Of a stretch of 64,000 nt of DNA, positions 12,145 to 23,869 are shown in pieces. Both the position numbers and the translations under genes were made by a program. The stretch's first letter is position 1; every line of letters begins with the position of its first letter. Below the pieces are notes generated by a model. The model worked only from the letters and a program-made list of their open reading frames with translations, did no database searches and was not told where the DNA came from. The stretch is from Dirofilaria immitis (lineage: Eukaryota; Nematoda; Chromadorea; Rhabditida; Onchocercidae): positions 1,612,001 to 1,676,000 of the forward strand of contig JAKNDB010000087.1 of assembly GCA_024305405.1 (NCBI GenBank). Reading direction: 5' to 3'.

Positions 12145-13162
12145 ATGTTGCTGTCTTATTATTTTCCAATAGTTGTATTGTCAGTATGCAACGTATTGTC
12201 AATATGCAACACACAAGTAAGTGAATAAATTATTGCTTTGACCATAAAAATTAAATTTTTATAAATTTTCCGTCTTAATCAATGACAGAATCTTTTACTT
12301 GAAAAGAACATGAATAATAGCATTCGTTGTTTATATTTTTAACAGGTTATTTCGCTGCCTTCGAAACAGTCAATCCTTTGAGTTTAAACACTTTCGCTGC
12401 AGCATAATACTAACTGCATGTTCTAATATCCTTCGAAATAATTGAAAATATCGAGAAAAGTAATCAGCAAATCACTTGTTATGAAATGAATCATTTCGCA
12501 TAATTTTAAGCGCTAAATGAAAATGACATATCAATACAGGAAGGAACAAATGATCAGTTAGATCGAAATGAATCTAGTGGAAAACATTCAGACGAAAAAC
12601 GATACAAATGCGATGAATGCGATGCCAAGTTCAATCGACGCGCTCATCTGAAAACACATAAACGAATCCATACAAACGAGAGACCATTCAAGTGCGGTGA
12701 ATGCGATAAAAGATTCAATGATATCATCAATCTGAATGTACATCACCGAATACATACAGGCGAAAAACCATTTAAGTGCAATGAATGCAGCAAACGATTT
12801 CGTTCACTCGGCAATCTGAAAACACATCACCTAATACACACAGGAAAGAAACCATTCAAGTTCGATGAATGCGACAAAGAATTCAGTCAAAGGAGCAATC
12901 TGAAAAGTCACTGTCGAAAACATACAAAGAGAAACCATTCAAATGCGACATGTGCAGTAAAGGATTTCGTACAAACGACAATATGAAAATACATCAACAT
13001 ACAAACGAGAGACCATTCAAGTGCGATGAATGCGATAAGGAGTTCAATCAAAAGAGTACTTTGCTAAAACATAAAAACACGCACATGACGAATATACCAA
13101 CAAATAATATCATCAATAGAGCAATATTAACAGAGAAAATAATTTCATATTCAAAACTATGA
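12145..13162 (+). pseudogene. C2H2 zinc-finger gene (copy C), one-base frame break, possible signal peptide
   Basis: The finger exon opens at 12540 after an acceptor (tacag) with [10 protein letters not shown]. It encodes six C2H2 units: [40 protein letters not shown] (first Cys lost), FKCDMCSKGF and FKCDECDKEF. TGEKPF/TNERPF linkers are typical of DNA-binding fingers. At 12925-12927 an A run is one base shorter than in inverted copy A, breaking the frame before finger 5; the other frame carries the last two fingers to a TGA at 13160. Upstream, 12145-12216 is a 24-codon frame with a hydrophobic core (YYFPIVVLSVCNVLSIC) and a strong donor (gtaagt). It joins 12540 in phase 0, so a secreted product is conceivable. 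That join is inference. The break could be real or a homopolymer sequencing error. Confidence 0.6.
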
Positions 13163-13964
13163 GCTTTGTATAACCTCTCATACTTTATCAATTATTGCTT
13201 AATTAATCGCTAAAAGCAATTAGTAAAATTTGAATGAAAAATTTCTAGTTGCAATTGAACTAAATTTCATATTGGATCCATTTTATCACTTACAGTTTCA
13301 TATATTATTGTGATCCATAATATTCTATTCTTCACTATATTTATCTGTTTGTTATTATGGCTTATTCAACAATGATTCGAAAATGTTAGTAAAAATCTAC
13401 AAGCTTGTTTTATTCGAATTTTTGCTCACTTTTTTATTATCACATAATATGAAGAAATCATTTGCGTATTTCTTTTTCTGCACCACATTTTGCGAAAATA
13501 GTCTCAGCATTACTTGAAAATTTATAGAACCTTGAAGTCGTTAAGCATTACTTTTCTGTTGATAAGCTGATCTATGACCACTAAATTTACAATGCAACTT
13601 CCACTCAAATAATTTTTCTCGTATTCTGATATTAAAAAAAGAATTTTAAAAATAATTCAGAAGTAAATGAATTCGAGTCGATGGATTTTTTTTTGTTAAA
13701 AAACAACATGCACAGAAAGCACAAACACAAGGTTCGTTAAAAATAACCAAATTACATACATTGTAGTAAAATGATTGCAAATCGAATTCTCGGTGGATAA
13801 ATCTTCTGCTAGTTCAGAATGTACTGCTTTTTTAAAACATATAGAAAGAGCTATCCAACGTTTGACTATTCCAATATCAGATTTTATTGAAATAGAACCC
13901 ACCCACTTCGAAGGTTCGGAATTATGCATAATTTAAATGGCTTATCTCTCCAACACTTACAATT
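12366..13964 (+). repeat. Mosaic repeat block C
   Basis: The most complete zinc-finger block. Its first 347 bp match 7266-7612 directly; 12700-13545 matches 6480-5650 inverted; 13545-13964 matches 7616-8030 directly and 5650-5230 inverted. Beyond 'acttacaatt' at 13964 the similarity to A and B ends at once. Likewise 12085-12365 has no counterpart in B. Confidence 0.85.
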
Positions 13965-14231
13965 CATTCCTTTTGGTATTCAGAATTTATGTTTTAATTT
14001 GCACAAAATGTGAACGATTCCTAAAAGCTCTCTAATGACGTTATTCGGTAAGCAGATAGAATGCCTAATCCCGATTCTCTTCTGTGGTGAAAAAGCGGAT
14101 GGAGATAGATCTTAAACTGTGGCTCCTATTGCGTTGAATTGTTCGCCGAACTGTTGTTCCGGTCGAATTACAGCGAACTGCTGCCATCAAAAAACTGCTC
14201 CTAAAGAGCTGTCGAATTTAGCTTGAATTGC

Positions 14232-15258
14232 ACGGTATAGATGAATATCATCGTTTCATCGTTGTAAATATCATATCCAGGTAATTGTTGAATGCCTTCA
14301 AAGAATAGAATCCAATTCATTACGGATGTCATTATGCGATATAAATTGGTGATTAGATCGAATAATAATGAGAACTTAGCCAGCACAATTATACCAGTGA
14401 GGATTTGGTCGATACGTTGAGCATTATTTAAATTTTATCATTTTCTCAGTGATTTTATTATCTCTAAAGTCAATGAAGGTATAATGGTAAAGATTAACAT
14501 ACCTGTAACTATGGAAAATCTAAGGTTCATTTTCTATTTCCGTCTCAAGCCTATATAAAACATAAAATAGATTCTCATCTATTTGAGGAATAAATTTCTG
14601 CAATTCATTATTTTATAGGAAAAAGAATTAATAAAAATGTTTCAACCAATTTTAATATTACATAAATTAAATGTTTCAACCAGTTTTAATATTACATAAA
14701 TTAATCTAAATAATTAATAAGTTTTTTTCGCACAAAATATTAGCAATGAATAAAATGAACTTACTATTAAACTATTAATAGTTAGGTGTAAGACTAAAGT
14801 TTAATTCTAAAAATGCGAATAAAATTTGAGGCATAAGCAAAATTTTTTTGATTCTTTTTTTGATTTTCTATCTGTTCAATAAAATTTTTAGAATTAACGT
14901 TTATCAAAATTTTTGTTATCTTAATCATATTATGAGATCTTATTATGCAACCATTTTTGTAATTGTAAAATTTGTATTGATTAATATATGATCAATTTAA
15001 TAATTTGATTATTTGCTTTTGTTTCAAATCATTGATAGCTGAACTGGTAAATTAGTGAAGTCAGATCAATTAATTAGTGGAAAATGAAGAAGAAATTTTT
15101 TTCGACGAAATTTCTTTTCAATAGTATTGTAAATTTTATTTACCGAAAATATAATTTGTTTTGCTACAATCAGATATTCTCGATGATCGTAGTTCAAGTT
15201 ATCAACCGTTTAACGAATGATATGCTTACTTCATGTCATATGTTTAAACGAAAAAAAT
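14232..15258 (+). repeat. Left arm of ~1-kb inverted repeat around the receptor gene
   Basis: Near-identical to the reverse complement of 22871-23864, with only scattered substitutions and short indels. The arms enclose about 7.6 kb. Each arm holds small partly conserved frames (14201-14386 minus; 15084-15269 plus) with no recognised family. A further short match continues outside the arm: 15262-15300 resembles the reverse complement of about 21665-21705. Confidence 0.85.
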
Positions 15259-15273
15259 TAATAGAGTGACAAT

Positions 15274-15432
15274 ATGAAAAAGAGACCTCAATATGACCCA
15301 ATAAATGAAGAATTATCAATTCCTTCTATAATTTCTTGCGTGTTTTCAAATTATTTTTTTCTTGCCGTAATTGTTTTTGTTATTTTAAATATCACCAAGT
15401 TTATTCTTAATCAAAAAGAAGCTACAAATTAA
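15274..15432 (+). CDS. Small predicted single-TM ORF (52 aa)
   Basis: ATG at 15274, stop TAA at 15430. The N-terminus is charged (MKKRPQYDPINEEL), then an apolar stretch of about 20 residues (roughly 21-41, FFLAVIVFVIL core), then a short tail NQKEATN. No family was recognised. The first codons (KRPQYDP) are weakly preserved in the degenerate inverted copy near 21690-21665, where a stop follows at once. It could be a relic exon of the duplicated unit or chance; coding status is unproven. Confidence 0.25.
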   Translation: MKKRPQYDPINEELSIPSIISCVFSNYFFLAVIVFVILNITKFILNQKEATN

Positions 15433-17620
15433 TTTAAAAGGAAAAATATTATAGTTCAAATAATCCAAATCAAAACTATAAACTACATGAAAAATTTTAT
15501 TCTTCAATTTTTTAAATTGATGAAAATTTGTTTTAATGATATATATATGAATTTATTATAAAATTTAAACGAAACTTAACGTAATATTATTCTATTGTAA
15601 CTATAAGATAAAACTAATTTATTATTTGATATTATAGTGCAACTCAGAAATTAAATGTACCGTTTTTATCACATCTTTCTATAAGATGAATCTTTTAAAT
15701 TCAAATTTAATCGTTTCTGAATTTTCAAAAATTGATTCAGACTTAATGATTTAAAATTTTTATTCGATTTCTTCTTTCGATTAAAATTATAGGAAATATA
15801 TTTTCAAAATAGCTTCAACCAATCTCAATATGTAATTTAACAAAGAAATTTATTCATTATGTCTCGCTTGCTTTCAATAAAAGAAATTTCATCAAAATTA
15901 TCATCCATTTTGTCGGAAAAATCGAAAATATTTATAACCATTAATCAAATATTATATTTCTAAAGAATTACATAATCAAAATGTCTTAATGATTCATAAC
16001 TGTAATAGATGTAAATGACTGCTTATAATTTAATTATCTCACCTATCATTTTACAATTCTTGCATCTCATATAGGTGCACAAGAATATGCACATCTGTTC
16101 ATGCCATATGCTTGTAGTCTGCAATTTTAGCAACTTCATTTATCATCTCTTCACTTCTTTTCTTATCCTTTTTACTTGGTTGTTTTAATATCAACATGCA
16201 AATATTCCTCATATTAGGAACCTAAAACTAAAACGAGATATATAAAAGTAAATTTGAAACGATATTCATTGGCGTTAATTTCTGGTACTTATCTGTTTAT
16301 TTTATTCATTTATTAACCTGTCATTCCTCTCTCTGTGTTAATCAAGAAGTTTCTTTAAAATTTTTTTATAATAAAAATAAATTCTAATATAAAGTTGTTT
16401 GTCACACAACTGATAAAATATGTGCTATACAATTTTCAAATAAAAGACTTTTATCGGTAGCATTATTTATTTTGGTATAAACAATTTAATCCTTTTTTCA
16501 TTAAAACTACAAAAAGATATACATATATATATCAATGATGATAATCGTAGTATTACCAATCCGATAACTCATTATTTTTATGCATCACTTCCAATGAATT
16601 ATTGGCAGACAATGAACTAATTGTTTGATAGCTTATTTATGACAATCGAATCAAAATCATATGAAAAACTATATCGCAACTATTTTGTGCAAACATATGT
16701 AATAATAAGAAAGCAGCATTTTCGCAATCAATTTCCACGGAAAAATGGTGGTGATTAATATATGGGATAGATTTTTCAATTCTTATTAACAATCTTGATA
16801 ATTCGAATAAAATTGGTTGTTATAAGTAACAAATGGCATTAATATAAAGCAAAATAGTAAAAATCATAGAATTTTCATATCATTCCGAATGCAATGAAAA
16901 TTATTTCAAAAAAATCCATTATATACAGATTGGATAAGAAATTATAGAATGAACTGATAATTCTTCATTTATTGAGATATGAGAAAATAATAAAATTAAG
17001 TCAATGAAAATAATTAAGAAATTAAATGTGCCAATAAATTACAGCAAGTTACTTTGCTACCATGTTTTTAAGGATTTTTAATTTTATCATTTTGCGAAAT
17101 TGAAATTTACCTCATTGGATCCCTTCCGTAATGTGACAATTTTATTTAACTGAATAATACAGTTCTGGCGTCATATTTATCGTCAAATATTAATTTTATT
17201 TTACTAAATGCATCTGTTATTATCCATTATTTAATAATCACATCAATCATTTGGTTGATAACTTTATTTTTCTCATCACTTTTATTATATCTTCAGAATT
17301 TGAATTTGCCTTGTTAAATTTTTAATTAATCCTTTGCTAGGTTTTACTGCTTATTTTGATGAACACAATAATCTAATCTTAATTTAACGTCCAGTTGATA
17401 ACAGATTCAGGGTGAATAAATAAACTGGCAATTTGTGAAATGTCATGAAGATTCTAGCATTCATAATATTAATAAACATTAATTTTTTCTGACTTATTTT
17501 ATTTTTATTCATTTCATTAGCTGCTGTAATTCAGTTTACCATCCCACTTATAATTCATTCCAAGTATGTCGTTCATTGTCATTAAAGATGACCATTCTCA
17601 TATGAACACATTTCGACAAA
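15433..17620. other. AT-rich, no gene recognised
   Basis: No convincing exon, RNA gene or tandem repeat. It precedes the serpentine receptor gene and should contain its promoter or trans-splice region. Confidence 0.4.
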
Positions 17621-17621
17621 T

Positions 17622-19525
17622 ATGATGGATATTAAATTCTGGGCAATTATAATATTTCTCTTATTTTTATTATATAGTTTCATTGGTAATATAACACTAT
17701 TAATCATACTTTGCAAAGGTCGAAATGTTTTTCTCAATCGAACATTTATTCATATTTGTCTACAACTAATCATTTGTGCCTTCATCAGCTACATTCCACA
17801 AATTGCAATTGTCCTGCCTGAAACGTTACATGAGAATTTGCTTAATGGTAAGTTGCCATTGATTTAATTAAAATCTTTTTAGCCTATTACTATATCAAAA
17901 TTCCTAAGTTTTTTTATTTTTTTAACACCTATTTTGTTTTTGAATTGCAATTTGATAAAAAAACACATTGTGTTTTTGATGAAAACCATTTATGTAATGA
18001 TCAGTCTTAAATTTAAAAAATATTTTTTTACAAAAAAATTTCTGTACAAATTTATTTTCGTCCTTTTTAAAATATCATTTATTTCTTATTTTTTCAAGTA
18101 AATGATAAATTGACAAGATAATTATGATTTTATTGCTTCCTTACTTTTCTATGGCAAATTTTTAGGCAATGATCATTTTTAAATTCAAAAAGACATTTTT
18201 GCATAGCAAAAATTTTCATGCAGCGAATATAAATTATTGAATATTACAGAATACAAGACATCGTACATTTATCAAGTTATAGCATTTATGGAAACATTTT
18301 CATTCTTTGCAATATTGATATTTACATTTCTTTTGGCATTAAGTCGCTACATATTTTTAATTTGCCGCAATTCAATTATATTTTTGCTGGAATAAGGTTG
18401 CATTTAATTGTGGCTTTTATATGGCTACTTATTGCAAGTAAGTTTTCGATAACGAATTCTGATACAATTCATTCCTTTACAACAAAATTGAAAAACAAAA
18501 ATCAAATTGAAAATGCATAAATAATTTTGGTCAATTTTTCAGTGATTACCATTCCAGAAATGCATTTTTGCAAGCTAGAATTCACTGGCACTCGTTTAGA
18601 ATGGACAAGAAAATGTAATACTTCTTCAATTCACTGGAAATTTAAAGTGTAGGAATTTTTCAACAATTTAATTTTGATTTATAATATATCAGGAAATTTA
18701 TAAATTTTAATTATTTGAATTAATGCAAAAATTCTCTCTCCTATTCAGTTTCCAGAACTTCATAATGCTCGGTTTACCAATAATAATTTTTATAATGCAC
18801 ATAGCGATATTCAATAATTTACGGCGAAAGCGTATTGCCATTTCATTCAGCAGACCAGGCGAATTCCAAAATATTTCATGTAAGTACTGAATTTTTTGAA
18901 ATCTTTTAATCGTACGAATTTTTTTTTTTTAATAATTGCTTAATTATTATATTTTAGGTATGAGTCAAATATACAAGCGTACATCCATCACAAAATTGAC
19001 CTCTGCAAATAACGAAGCGTTAGTATCCTTCCTGTTTTTAAAATGCTTGATTTCTATGCTATGATTTCAATATTTATTCATCAGACATTTCTACAAATTT
19101 TTGTCGTCATTTCTATTTCATCTCTTAGTTTCATTTCTAGAAACTATTGTTGGACAATTTTCTACCATTTTAATTCATTATATTGGATTTGCAGAAGTAA
19201 GAATGAAATATCAATTCTTATTCAAGGAGCAATTTACTGTATCACTGCAGAATTAGAAGTTCTTTCGTTCAAATTTTTACGAAAGATACCAGCTGCCTCA
19301 TTCAACGATAAGATTTATATCTGTCTAAATATTGTTGTCAACTGTTTAATCATTTGTCTTGGTGCTACCCAACCGACCGTTTATTTCATTTGCAACAAAC
19401 GAATTCGTCATTATCTGAACATGGAATTGATGTCAAAAATTAAAAATATGAAGGGAATAATTGTTATGAAACAAATATTATCAATGCTTTCAACAAAACT
19501 TTGTTGTCATTTTTGTCAACACTAA
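17622..19525 (+). CDS. Nematode serpentine chemoreceptor-like GPCR, six exons
   Basis: Exons with GT..AG junctions and matching phases: 17622-17847, 18250-18437, 18543-18646, 18756-18879, 18958-19018, 19195-19525. TM1 is FWAIIIFLLFLLYSFIGN. TM2 holds HICLQLIICAFISYIPQ. Exon 2 gives TM3 and TM4 (ALSRY; LIVAFIWLLIA), exon 4 TM5 (LGLPIIIFIMHIAIF), exon 6 TM6-TM7 (SILIQGAIYCI; ATQPTVYFICNKRIRHYL). The closing N..IR and LIQ patterns resemble nematode serpentine classes such as Srx; the class is unsure. Exon 2 breaks frame: a T run at 18381-18385 is one base short, giving TAA soon after. With one more base the exons total 1035 nt (344 residues plus stop), the normal size. It is either a pseudogene or an intact gene with a read error. 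AATAAA lies near 19576. Confidence 0.75.
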
Positions 19526-19697
19526 TGTCAATATTAATGTCATTATATTTTCTTCATCAGTGAAATTTGGATTTTAATAAAATTCCTTGACTCCAATATA
19601 TCATAAATTCCGATTTTTTCATTCAAAAATGAAATACCCGTAAATTTCAATTCTTTCATTGAAAAGTAATAATAATTTTATTTTTATTTAATTCTAG

Positions 19698-19922
19698 AAA
19701 ATTTCAAAGAAGCATTTGCAAAATGACATTTCAAGTCCTATTGCTCAGGCTCCAACTACAACAAGCCTTCTTAGTACTTCAGTTAGAGATTCTGAAGCAA
19801 GACAACTCGCTTCTTTTAATTGGAATACACAATACATTCTCGAAGCAAGTATTGACTTAATAAAAGAGGTTTCAATAGTTGTTGCAAGAGATAGAAACGG
19901 TAAAGTAGCTTTTTTCTTATAG
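19698..19922 (+). CDS. Candidate receptor-tail exon or separate small ORF
   Basis: After an acceptor-like ttctag at 19692-19697, the frame reads KISKKHLQND then a Ser/Thr/Pro-rich stretch (SSPIAQAPTTTSLLSTS) and SIVVARDRNGK, ending TAG at 19920. The composition suits a cytoplasmic GPCR tail. It lies after the stop and polyadenylation signal of the receptor at 19525 and no good donor was found to join them, so it may be an alternative last exon, a remnant of a neighbouring copy, or chance. Confidence 0.3.
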   Translation, partial: KISKKHLQNDISSPIAQAPTTTSLLSTSVRDSEARQLASFNWNTQYILEASIDLIKEVSIVVARDRNGKVAFFL

Positions 19923-20559
19923 CATTATCAAATCAGTTTGACATATTAAAACTTTTAACTATTTCAAATGACAAGAAAGTATGAAATAAAAGATTATAAT
20001 GATCTAATATAATAACTACTAATTGAATGATTTTATTATTTTTTTCCTGAAGTAGTTATAACCAGATTATTTTGACCAGATCATTTCGACCAAATTAAAT
20101 TTACTTAATAAAATATTAATTATTATTCAGATTTGAAATTACCCCAGACTTTTCCGAAGGTGCATGATAAATATAATACATCAATAAGGATTCTTAGGAT
20201 GCAATTTTTGCTTTCTTTTAAATTTTCAAAAATTTAACTTAAATAAGTGAGAAATGTCTTTTTTCTAAAATTTAACATGGGATAAATAATAAAGTTTGCA
20301 TAACTTTTTATCTGAAATCATTTAAAAAAGAATAGCGAATAAATACGACAACAGCCTCTAAAACTTTTCATTCTATGGTAAATGGGAATCCTTCTTCAGG
20401 AATTCTGCAGGAATTACAGATTTCTTGTACAATATTTACGGATTCTAAGTCTTTTTACTTCGTTTATTTTAAAATTAGAAGAAATAATGTTGAAAAGGCA
20501 ATGAGATGATATTATTAAATAAAAAGATTTAACATGGCTGTTTAAAAGAAATTATTCAG

Positions 20560-21110
20560 TCTTTATTTTTTCCCTTTCCTCAGAATTAGAGGCGAGAACC
20601 CTCGTCTTTAACTGTTGTTGATTGGAGTTTGCTAATTGAAGATTGATTGTTTTTAGTTATTGTGATTTGAGTACGTCAACAATATGTTTCATGTATGGGT
20701 TTATACAATATTATAACACAATATCGCAATCTTCCTTTTGGCTTTGTCGTTCTCTTTTCGCTTCAATATTATTGCTGTTCACGCCGTTGAATTATTATTG
20801 TCGAACTGAACTTGAGTTATCATCGAACACTTCGAGTAAATTTTCGATAAATCCTTAGGGGCTCCTCTTTCGTACATATTCTTTGACATAGTGTCTCTTG
20901 ATTGGTTGATCTTATTTTGCTGACCGGAGCAATAAACATCCTAATCCTTTTAGCTTGTTGGCCTCTTTGTTAAACTTTATTGTCCCTTTATTTACCATGA
21001 TTTTTCCATCGTTTACAGTACTTTTCACATGTCATTTAACCATTTTAATATTCGTAGCCATATACAATTAATTACATTTTTCGGCTTTCGTCAACAACAG
21101 TAATTTAAAG
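20560..21110. other. Less AT-rich island, possibly retroelement-derived
   Basis: Base composition is more balanced than in the flanks. A short stretch 'gaggcgagaac' (about 20590) also occurs at 3281-3291 next to the Pao relic. On the minus strand there are short non-contiguous open stretches. No domain was recognised; a decayed LTR or gag fragment is the best guess. Confidence 0.25.
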
Positions 21111-21758
21111 AGAAAGAATATGGTAATTCAAGCCTAAAAATTTTTTCCATTTAGTCTAAAAACTACCTCAGATTATAATTTACTCTATCAACTTAAATAG
21201 TATAAATCATTAGCATATAGAATGATATGGAAATTTTCTGTAATTTCTCATTTTGTTAATCCTAATTGATATTTCTAAAAATCAATTTATTCGAAATGTC
21301 AAAATGAAATTGAAATGTTCCTACAGAATAATTAAAATATGTAGATTTAATAGGAAACGGATTAAATTATTTATACTGAAATAAATTATACTACCAATTA
21401 AAAAAGATATGTTGCTAATAAACGCGAAAAGATTGCGTGATAAAGAAAATATAAAATTCATAAGTGAATATGTTAGAAACATATTAATTTGTAGGTTAAG
21501 ATGCTGTAAATCGATTAGTAATCATATTTATGTGATCCAAATAAAGGTAATGATACCACTGAAATAATCTTCGAACTGCTCGAAAGATCCTGAGCATCAA
21601 AATCATTTTCGAAAGATGTGCTCTATGAGGTCAGTTGAATGAACAATATCAAAGGTCATATTGAGGTCTCGTTTTCATATTTTCACCCTCATTAATTTTT
21701 GTCTGACGAAATTAATCGTTGAGTTCGTTATCGTATTAGAAAAACTTATCATGTTAGA

Positions 21759-21780
21759 GGTTTAATTATCCAAGTTTGAG
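21759..21780 (+). other. Spliced-leader SL1-like 22-mer
   Basis: The 22 bases match nematode SL1 at 21 positions (T for C at position 11) over the exact SL1 length. The following bases are TTTGAT, not the GT donor of an SL RNA gene. A T-rich run ending in GGA (21785-21796) vaguely recalls an Sm site. It may be a decayed SL RNA gene or the 5' end of a reverse-transcribed, trans-spliced mRNA. Confidence 0.55.
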
Positions 21781-22266
21781 TTTGATTTTTTTGGACTTTA
21801 TGTTTGCAACGTTTTAGAACTTGAGTGAAAGTAAAATTCACAATTCTCTATATCACGTAGTGCAAGAAAAATAACGAATAACTTAATTATAAGAAGATCG
21901 CAGTATTTATGAAATAAAAAAATTCATATTGTTCAAATACATGCTATTATTTTATAAATTAATGCCAATTTTTAACATTTTTAAGAATATTGACGAATGA
22001 AATGTAAAAGCTCATAATTAATTGAAATTGTCTGAGAGCAATTATCAAAGTTTCATCTTATATATTAAGGTATATATATTTTATGTGTTTGGTAATTTAA
22101 ATGCAGCATTTTTAAAATAATTAGATTTTTTAAAATTTATTTTTACAGAATATTAGAGAATTATTCCAACTATTTAATAAGACTAATATGCAGTTTTCAA
22201 TAAATTATTGATTATTGATTTTCGATTTTTTTGGAATTAATTTTCAGAAAAGCTTTGTCTCATTTT

Positions 22267-22494
22267 TCACAATTGTTTGCTTGTTCGTAAAAAAAATGAA
22301 GGAATCATTGATTGAAATATTGACAGTTTGCATGAGAAGCTCCTTTCTACATCAATGATTCTTGTTCTTTGAGTAAACACTGATTCTTTCAACATAAAAG
22401 ATTTAAATACTAGAACAATGAGAAGTGGAAAATATTTCAAACATAAGATCGGGAAAAGTGAGGCATCATAATCATTCACTGAAAATGTTATCAA
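22267..22494 (-). mobile_element. Possible tiny Pao relic
   Basis: A minus-strand frame contains TRIIDVERSFS, close to TTIIDVERFSS of the Pao relics near 4565 and 8670. The rest of the frame is unlike Pao. The match is short, so the call is weak. It lies in the segment present in the right inverted-repeat unit but absent from the left. Confidence 0.3.
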
Positions 22495-22870
22495 AGTTTT
22501 TGGAAACGAATATTTCGATTTAGAATTTATATATAATGAAATATGATCAGAACAAAATTACAAATAGAAATATTTTGTTGACTTAGTTTATATTTATTTT
22601 TATCTTTAATTTGGAATGGATTAAATACTGTGTTGTCTTCCAGTTTCTTTATTTTGAAAAAGATCTTAACGTTTATTTCTAAGATTAAATCTCAAATATG
22701 TTCGATGATCAATCATCATCTGCATTAGTGGTAAGTAGTGAAAGCAGCATATGAATTATCTTTATTAATTTTAAAATAATTCCCGTTCTTGGATAATTTT
22801 ATATTTTGATCTTTTCCGAATGAAATATGTGTATAAAATTTATTTTTTTGTTTCGTATTTCAAATTGAGT

Positions 22871-23864
22871 AATTCCTTTTTTTTCGTTTAAACATATGAC
22901 ATGAAGTAAGCATATCATTTATTAAACGGTTGATAACTTGAACTATGATCATCGAGAATATCTGATTGTAGCAAAACAAATAATATTTTCGGTAAATAAA
23001 ACTTACAATACTATTGAAAAGAAATTTCGTCGAAAAAAATTTTTCTTCATTTTCCACTAATTAATTGATCTGACTTCACTAATTTACCAGTTCAGCTATC
23101 AATGATTTGAAACAAAAGCAAATAATCAAATTATTAAATTGATCAACAAAAATGGTTGCATAATAAGATCTCATAATATGATTAAGATAACAAAAAATTT
23201 TGATAAACGTTAATTCTAAAAATTTTATTGAACAGATAGAAAATCAAAAAAAGAATCAAAAAATTTTGCTTATGCCTCAAATTTTATTCGCATTTTTAGA
23301 ATTAAACTTTAGTCTTACACCTAACTATTAATAGTTTAATAGTAAGTTCATTTTATTCATTGCTAATATTTTGTGCGAAAAAAACTTATTAATTATTTAG
23401 ATTAATTTATGTAATATTAAAACTGGTTGAAACATTTAATTTATGTAATATTAAAATTGGTTGAAACATTTTTATTAATTCTTTTTCCTATAAAATAATG
23501 AATTGCAGAAATTTATTCCTCAAATAGATGAGAATCTATTTTATGTTTTATATAGGCTTGAGACGGAAATAGAAAATGAACCTTAGATTTTCCATAGTTA
23601 CAGGTATGTTAATCTTTACCATTATACCTTCATTGACTTTAGAGATAATAAAATCACTGAGAAAATGATAAAATTTAAATAATGCTCAACGTATCGACCA
23701 AATCCTCACTGGTATAATTGTGCTGGCTAAGTTCTTATTATTATTCGATCTAATCACCAATTTATATCGCATAATGACATCCGTAATGAATTGGATTCCA
23801 TTCTTTGAAGGCATTCAACAATTACCTGGATGCGATATTTACAACGGGGATGTTCACCTATACC
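22871..23864 (-). repeat. Right arm of ~1-kb inverted repeat
   Basis: Reverse-complement partner of 14232-15258. The small frames of the left arm are partly conserved (22860-23057 minus matches 15084-15269). Near 23850 this arm lacks a few bases present in the left copy. The adjoining 21714-22870 interrupts sequence that is contiguous at 15258-15262 in the left unit, suggesting an insertion of about 1.1 kb on this side. Confidence 0.85.
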
Positions 23865-23869
23865 GTACT

